NCBI RefSeq assembly: GCF_023715505.1
Contig: NZ_JAMBOH010000015.1
Location: 79,019 to 143,018, forward strand
Direction: 5' to 3'
Source: Neobacillus cucumis
Lineage (GTDB): Bacteria > Bacillota > Bacilli > Bacillales_B > DSM-18226
Length of the DNA: 64,000 nt
Part shown: positions 60,407-64,000 of the stretch, one piece after another
Position numbering within the stretch: the first letter of the stretch is position 1
Layout of the letters: every line of letters starts with the position of its first letter
The notes under the pieces: model-generated
Told to the model about the DNA's origin: nothing
Seen by the model: only the letters and a program-made list of their open reading frames with translations
The model's database searches: none
Translations under genes and position numbers: made by a program

Positions 60407-60580
60407 ATGAACGTACGTGAAGGATTAATTCCTACTGCATTAGGGACTGCTGTAACCGCTACAGGTTACGTTCTTAAGCAAAAACGAGGAACCAATAAAA
60501 TGATCGCGAACACAGTTTTCGGTTTTGGTTTAGCCCACGTCGTCTTGGGTGTAATCGACCTTGTTGAGCATCGTCATTAA
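60407..60580 (+). CDS. Small membrane protein
   Basis: 57 residues, MNVREGLIPTALGTAVTATGYV, IANTVFGFGLAHVVLGVIDLVEHRH: two hydrophobic segments with basic KQKRGTNK loop. TGGAGGGAG precedes ATG 60407, and a terminator follows. Common in Bacillus; name not known to me. Confidence 0.75.
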   Translation: MNVREGLIPTALGTAVTATGYVLKQKRGTNKMIANTVFGFGLAHVVLGVIDLVEHRH

Positions 60581-60583
60581 TAA

Positions 60584-60622
60584 AGAAGAAGGCAGCAGTA
60601 AAATCTGCTCGCCTTCTTTTTT
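60584..60622 (+). terminator. Terminator of the small membrane protein gene
   Basis: GAAGAAGGC-GCAG stem with CTGC-GCCTTCTTTTTT, loop TAAAAT. Confidence 0.9.
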
Positions 60623-60667
60623 AAATAGGGGGTATTCCTGAAAAAAATTTAACAGTGAATATAAAAG

Positions 60668-62620
60668 CTATAAACAATGCATATAATTCTCGGCTTGATC
60701 CCAAGGTACGGAAAAGCCTTGTCCTTTTGAACAAAAAATAGAGGATGACGTGTACTCCGAATCGGCATCCTTATTGTATTGTCTTTTTTCTAATACCTCT
60801 TCTTGGTTGTGACACGGATAATATCCGCCAACCAGGAGGTTCATCGTACCCTTTCCCTGCGTAAGGGAAGCAAATTCAGGACCATAGTTCATGAAGGTTG
60901 CTACCGGAACTCGTCCTGCAAGAAAAGCTTTATTTCCCTCGGTAACAGGGGCTTCAAATATGCCATGTGCCTGCTGGATATCGTTTAGCACTTTCCCAAT
61001 TAGATCTAAATCTATTTTTATTTTAAAATCGTAAAATGGTTCAAGCAGAATATTGTCCGCCTTTTCTAATCCTTGCCTTAGTGCCCGGAAAGCTGCCTCT
61101 CTAAAGTCCCCTCCAGAGGTATGTTTGTTATGGGCTCGTCCTGTTACTAAAGTAATTTTTAAATCAGTCAGAGGGGAGCCTGTTAGTATCCCATGATGCT
61201 CGCGCTCAAATAGGTGCGTTTGAATAACGTTCTGGGTACCAACTGGTAAGTGATCGGTATGACAAACACTTTTGAAGGTAATGCCGTTATTTCTCTCTGC
61301 TGGCTCTAATTTAAGATGTACTTCTGCATAGTGGCCTAATGGTTCAAAGTGGCCATAACCCATTACCTCCGACGTTATCGTCTCTTTATATAAGATTTCC
61401 GGTTCAGCAAACGAGACGTTAAGGTTGAACCGTTCTTTAACCACTTGTTGAAGTACTTCAAGTTGAATGGTTCCCATTACATGAATATGAATTTCCTGCG
61501 CTCGTTCTTCCCAAGTAACATTTAGTGCTGGGTCTTCGGAGTTAAGGATTTGAAAATACCGTAAAACTTCTTTTACGTTTAGAATAGGATCGTGAATTAC
61601 TTTTGATTTCAATGCTGAAATCAGTTCAAAATGAGCCTTTTTCTTTAAAGTTCCTAAACCATCACCGGCAGAAGCAGAAGAGAGTCCAGTTACCGCAAAC
61701 AGATCACCAGCAGAAACATGGTCTACGGTTTGAAATTTAGTTCCATTGTATAGTCTGAGTTGGGTAACCTTTTCGCAAAGCGTTTCTTCTCCGCTATCAT
61801 AGTAAATTTCCTCTCGTACTTTTAAACTGCCCGCCAAGGCTTTTATAAACGTTAGCCGTGTCCCTTTTTCATCATAGCGAATTTTGTAGACTCTTCCTGC
61901 AAAAGGTTCATCATTGTCATAGTTTGCCTCGGTTAACAAGTTCAATTTTTCTAAAAAACTATCAATACCGACTCCTTGCAGGGCTGAACCATATGTACAT
62001 GGAAAAATATAATTGTTATTAAAGAGTGTTTTCATTGTATTGAACCATAATTCAGCTTCATAACCATCTTCCATATATTTTTCTAACAGGTCTTCATGAC
62101 GTTCCGCTATAAATTCAATCAACTCTTCACACATATCTTCATGCAACAATGTGTTGTTAATATCACATACATCCTCGGTTAATTGCGTTCTAATTTCTTC
62201 CATTACATTTAATGCATTCGCACCAACTCGGTCCACTTTATTAATAAAGAAGAAAGTAGGGACATGGTGTTTTTGAAGCAATCGCCAAACGGTTTCCGTG
62301 TGCCCTTCAATCCCTTCAACCGCACTAATAATGATGATGGCAAAGTCCATTACCTGAATAGCTCGTTCCATTTCAGGAGAAAAGTCGACATGGCCAGGAG
62401 TATCAATTAAGTAGTAGTTTGAACCATTATATGTAAACATCGCTTGGTCGGCAAAGACAGTTATCCCTCTTCGTTTTTCGATTTCATGCGTATCGAGAAA
62501 GGTATCCTTATGGTCAACCCGGCCTTTTTGTCTAATTGCTTTTGTCTGATAAAGTATTTGTTCCGCTAACGTTGTCTTACCGGCATCTACATGGGCAAAT
62601 AAACCAATCGTTTTTTTCAT
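60668..62620 (-). CDS. TetM/TetO-type ribosome-protection GTPase
   Basis: 650 residues. EF-G-like GTPase: AHVDAGKT (9-16), RGITV (51-55), DTPGH (73-77), NKVD (127-130); then domains II-V with LKVREEIYYDSGEE, HIHVMGTIQLEVLQQVVKERF and GSPLTDLKITLVTGRAHNKHTSGGDF. Tet(M)-like proteins remove tetracycline from the ribosome; chromosomal Bacillaceae members such as this often carry divergent sequence and their resistance role is unproved. ATG follows GAGGTGACAGC. Neighbours do not suggest a mobile element. Confidence 0.85.
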   Translation of the reverse strand: MKKTIGLFAHVDAGKTTLAEQILYQTKAIRQKGRVDHKDTFLDTHEIEKRRGITVFADQAMFTYNGSNYYLIDTPGHVDFSPEMERAIQVMDFAIIIISAVEGIEGHTETVWRLLQKHHVPTFFFINKVDRVGANALNVMEEIRTQLTEDVCDINNTLLHEDMCEELIEFIAERHEDLLEKYMEDGYEAELWFNTMKTLFNNNYIFPCTYGSALQGVGIDSFLEKLNLLTEANYDNDEPFAGRVYKIRYDEKGTRLTFIKALAGSLKVREEIYYDSGEETLCEKVTQLRLYNGTKFQTVDHVSAGDLFAVTGLSSASAGDGLGTLKKKAHFELISALKSKVIHDPILNVKEVLRYFQILNSEDPALNVTWEERAQEIHIHVMGTIQLEVLQQVVKERFNLNVSFAEPEILYKETITSEVMGYGHFEPLGHYAEVHLKLEPAERNNGITFKSVCHTDHLPVGTQNVIQTHLFEREHHGILTGSPLTDLKITLVTGRAHNKHTSGGDFREAAFRALRQGLEKADNILLEPFYDFKIKIDLDLIGKVLNDIQQAHGIFEAPVTEGNKAFLAGRVPVATFMNYGPEFASLTQGKGTMNLLVGGYYPCHNQEEVLEKRQYNKDADSEYTSSSIFCSKGQGFSVPWDQAENYMHCL

Positions 62621-62716
62621 GCTGTCACCTCAATCATTATTAGCCATCTTATCCCTATTATATCAAATGAAATATTGGACTTCGTAAAATAGTTTTTAAC
62701 TTTAAAAAGCATTAAG

Positions 62717-62752
62717 AAAAAGACCAAATCAATATTGTTGACTTGGTCTTTT
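62717..62752 (-). terminator. Terminator of the cotF-like operon
   Basis: AAAAGACCAA-TCAA with TTGA-TTGGTCTTTT; minus-strand T-tract TTTTTCTTAATG. Stem spans 12-13 bp with one bulge. Confidence 0.85.
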
Positions 62753-62771
62753 AACATGATTTAATTAAAAA

Positions 62772-63089
62772 TTATTGTTGCTGTTGCTGTTGTTGTTGTT
62801 GTAAATTTAATGCTGTTTGTGTAGCTGTTATATCCATTTCTAATTGTTTGGATAGATTATCCGGCTTATAGTAACCTTTTGAAATCATGTAATTAGAAAT
62901 TTGTTCGTGTGTTTTAATTGCGTCATTTAGGTATTGTGTTAAGGTATCTCTAACTTCTTTAGTGGATGTCTCAGTAATAGCAAGCGCTAGGTTTTTAATT
63001 CCTGTTTTTGCAGTGATTAGGAAATCAGATGCAATGACTTGGTCAGTCATTCCACCCATGCCGGTCGTGTTTTGCATCATCTGATTCAT
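62772..63089 (-). CDS. CotF-family spore coat protein with poly-Gln tail
   Basis: 105 residues. MNQMMQNTTGMGGMTDQVIASDFLITAKTGIKNLALAITETS, then REVRDTL-like KEVRDTLTQYLNDAIKTHEQISNYMISKGYYKP, typical CotF. The C-terminus is a run of about ten Gln, encoded by CAA/CAG repeats at 62775-62803. Shares a TAATG junction (1 nt) with the gene at 63089-63298, so they are translationally coupled. Structural protein of the spore coat. Confidence 0.85.
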   Translation of the reverse strand: MNQMMQNTTGMGGMTDQVIASDFLITAKTGIKNLALAITETSTKEVRDTLTQYLNDAIKTHEQISNYMISKGYYKPDNLSKQLEMDITATQTALNLQQQQQQQQQ

Positions 63090-63298
63090 TATTGTTGTGC
63101 ACCTCTATTCGTAATAAATTCTTGCAGCCTTTGAACTTGTTGTTTAGTTGCAGTAGCATCAGTACTTAGAATATTTTTTAATTCTTCATCTTGAACAAGA
63201 GCGCCCATAGTAGTTGCTTTTGTTAAGCATAAATTTTTAAACATTAATAACTCATGAATTTCATGTGTTTCATGAAGTCCCATATAAGTTGTCACCAT
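63089..63298 (-). CDS. CotF-associated small spore coat protein
   Basis: 69 residues: MVTTYMGLHETHEIHELLMFKNLCLTKATTMGALVQDEELKNIL, then ATKQQVQRLQEFITNRGAQQ, similar to the N-terminal portion of CotF-like proteins. ATG 63298 has AAAGGGGTG 5-6 nt before it. First of a two-gene sporulation operon. Confidence 0.75.
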   Translation of the reverse strand: MVTTYMGLHETHEIHELLMFKNLCLTKATTMGALVQDEELKNILSTDATATKQQVQRLQEFITNRGAQQ

Positions 63299-63623
63299 TG
63301 TATTCACCCCTTTCACACCTTGTTATCTTTAGCGGTTTAGTGGAGTTAAATGTTTAGAAAATTGTGGTACGTTAGAACAGATAGTATTATTAATTACTGG
63401 AAAAAAATACTATTGAAATACAGGCAGGTCGGATGTTAATATATGAAAGTTCGCTCGTGAGACACAGATTATCAACTTACGAAGTGTTGGTAGACAATAG
63501 AGTGTACGAACGAACTAAATTGGAAATAACTTCCTGTTGTTTCGAGGCATCAATCGTGCTAAGATAAAAAATTCGCTCTTGAAACAAGCGATAAAGTCAA
63601 TCAGAATTGGAAATAATTGATGA

Positions 63624-63652
63624 TTGATAGAATATTAGAAATGCGATAAGAT
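63624..63652 (+). promoter_or_regulatory. Candidate rRNA operon promoter
   Basis: TTGATA (63624-63629), 17 nt, TAAGAT (63647-63652) is the best sigma-A promoter near the 16S start. Upstream, 63299-63623 contains other weaker TTGAAA-type -35s (63414 and about 63580), so more than one promoter may act. No gene in this stretch. Confidence 0.5.
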
Positions 63653-63678
63653 AGTATTCCGGTTGCTTTTGGCGACAT

Positions 63679-63699
63679 TGTTCTTTGAAAACTAAACAA
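63679..63699 (+). promoter_or_regulatory. rRNA leader boxA-like antitermination element
   Basis: TGTTCTTTGAAAACTAAACA corresponds to the conserved Bacillus rRNA leader element (TGCTCTTTGAAAACTGAACA in B. subtilis). NusB/S10 antitermination is expected. Confidence 0.8.
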
Positions 63700-63778
63700 A
63701 CAAAAACGTCAACAAACAATAATATATTAGTTTCTACTATGGAAACTAAGCCAACGTAACTTTTTGGAGCTAATCAAC

Positions 63779-64000
63779 TTTCATGGAGAGTTTGATCCTG
63801 GCTCAGGACGAACGCTGGCGGCGTGCCTAATACATGCAAGTCGAGCGAATCAATAGGAGCTTGCTCTTGTTGATTAGCGGCGGACGGGTGAGTAACACGT
63901 GGGCAACCTGCCTGTAAGACTGGGATAACACCGGGAAACCGGTGCTAATACCGGATAATCCTTTTCCTCTCATGAGGAAAAGCTGAAAGTCGGTTTCGGC
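63779..64000 (+). rRNA. rrs: 16S rRNA, 5' end (truncated by window)
   Basis: Begins around TTTCATGGAGAGTTTGATCC and runs to the window end through GGCTCAGGACGAACGCTGGC, CATGCAAGTCGAGCGAATC, GGCGGACGGGTGAGTAACAC and CCGGATAATCC. The first 222 nt are normal for Bacillaceae. The remaining rRNA operon lies outside. Confidence 0.95.

Overview
The window is low-GC DNA from a spore-forming member of the Bacillaceae. The evidence is strong AGGAGG-type ribosome binding sites, frequent TTG/GTG starts, a GerAB-type germination permease, CotF-family coat proteins, the copper locus ycnKJI, nasDEF, proHJ-like genes, and the 5' end of a Bacillus-type 16S rRNA gene at the right edge. The 16S 5' region looks like Neobacillus or a close relative, but species cannot be fixed from 220 bases. 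I see no phage block, IS element, tRNA or CRISPR array. Decay shows instead as scattered broken genes: AHSA1-like, DedA, PaiB-like, VOC and DUF3231.

Layout. 1-1295: a decayed AHSA1-like gene, then an array of 52-bp dyad repeats. 1296-5065: copper locus ycnK-ycnJ-ycnI facing a lipoprotein with two HIHP motifs. 5321-7542: L7/L12-like membrane protein, VanW protein, phosphoesterase lipoprotein. 7593-15438: a two-component system divergent from a co-directional run of membrane-lipid and undecaprenyl-phosphate genes (three PAP2 phosphatases, an UgtP-like glycosyltransferase, a VTT protein, a polysaccharide deacetylase and a frameshifted DedA gene). 15526-17086: DUF438/hemerythrin/PAS and DUF1858 genes behind a textbook FNR box. 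17297-19263: a Fur-type iron uptake operon (FTR1 permease plus lipoprotein). 19445-27298: CDF transporter, small probable spore proteins, DUF3231, an orphan GerAB and a DUF421 protein. 27670-29833: small Fbp-like protein, then proline synthesis proH-proJ. 30177-33207: tricarboxylate transporter tctB-tctA-tctC. 33275-37756: amino-acid permease, small CRE-controlled ORF, acidic secreted protein, membrane proteins, DoxX. 38128-39245: YIEGIA protein and its partner. 39359-39774: a second 52-bp repeat array. 39891-45961: broken PaiB-like gene, ABM monooxygenase, methyltransferase, DUF523, GNAT/MocR pair, polysaccharide deacetylase, aminoglycoside 6-adenylyltransferase-like gene. 46078-50712: nitrite assimilation nasD-nasE-nirC-nasF with candidate TnrA and CcpA sites. 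50942-60580: mixed stress and metabolic genes, including a Gp49-type protein, a serine hydrolase, a divergent Rrf2/TSUP pair, MFS and aldo/keto reductase genes. 60668-63298: a TetM-type ribosome-protection GTPase and two spore-coat genes. 63624-64000: rRNA promoter, leader boxA and 16S start.

The most interesting items are these. Two tandem arrays, 38 kb apart and different in sequence, share the same geometry (12-nt arm, 21-nt loop, 12-nt arm, 7-nt linker, 52-bp period). A W-E-Y-E motif with identical spacing occurs twice in the extracytoplasmic part of the iron permease and once in its partner lipoprotein. A regulated C55-P/glycolipid locus lies beside a two-component system with symmetric TTAAG sites. 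Several regulatory sites read directly: FNR at about -41.5, a Fur site on a TTGACA/TATTAT promoter, and a TnrA box at about -49 before nasD. Two small genes of 43 and 48 codons would be missed by a length cutoff.
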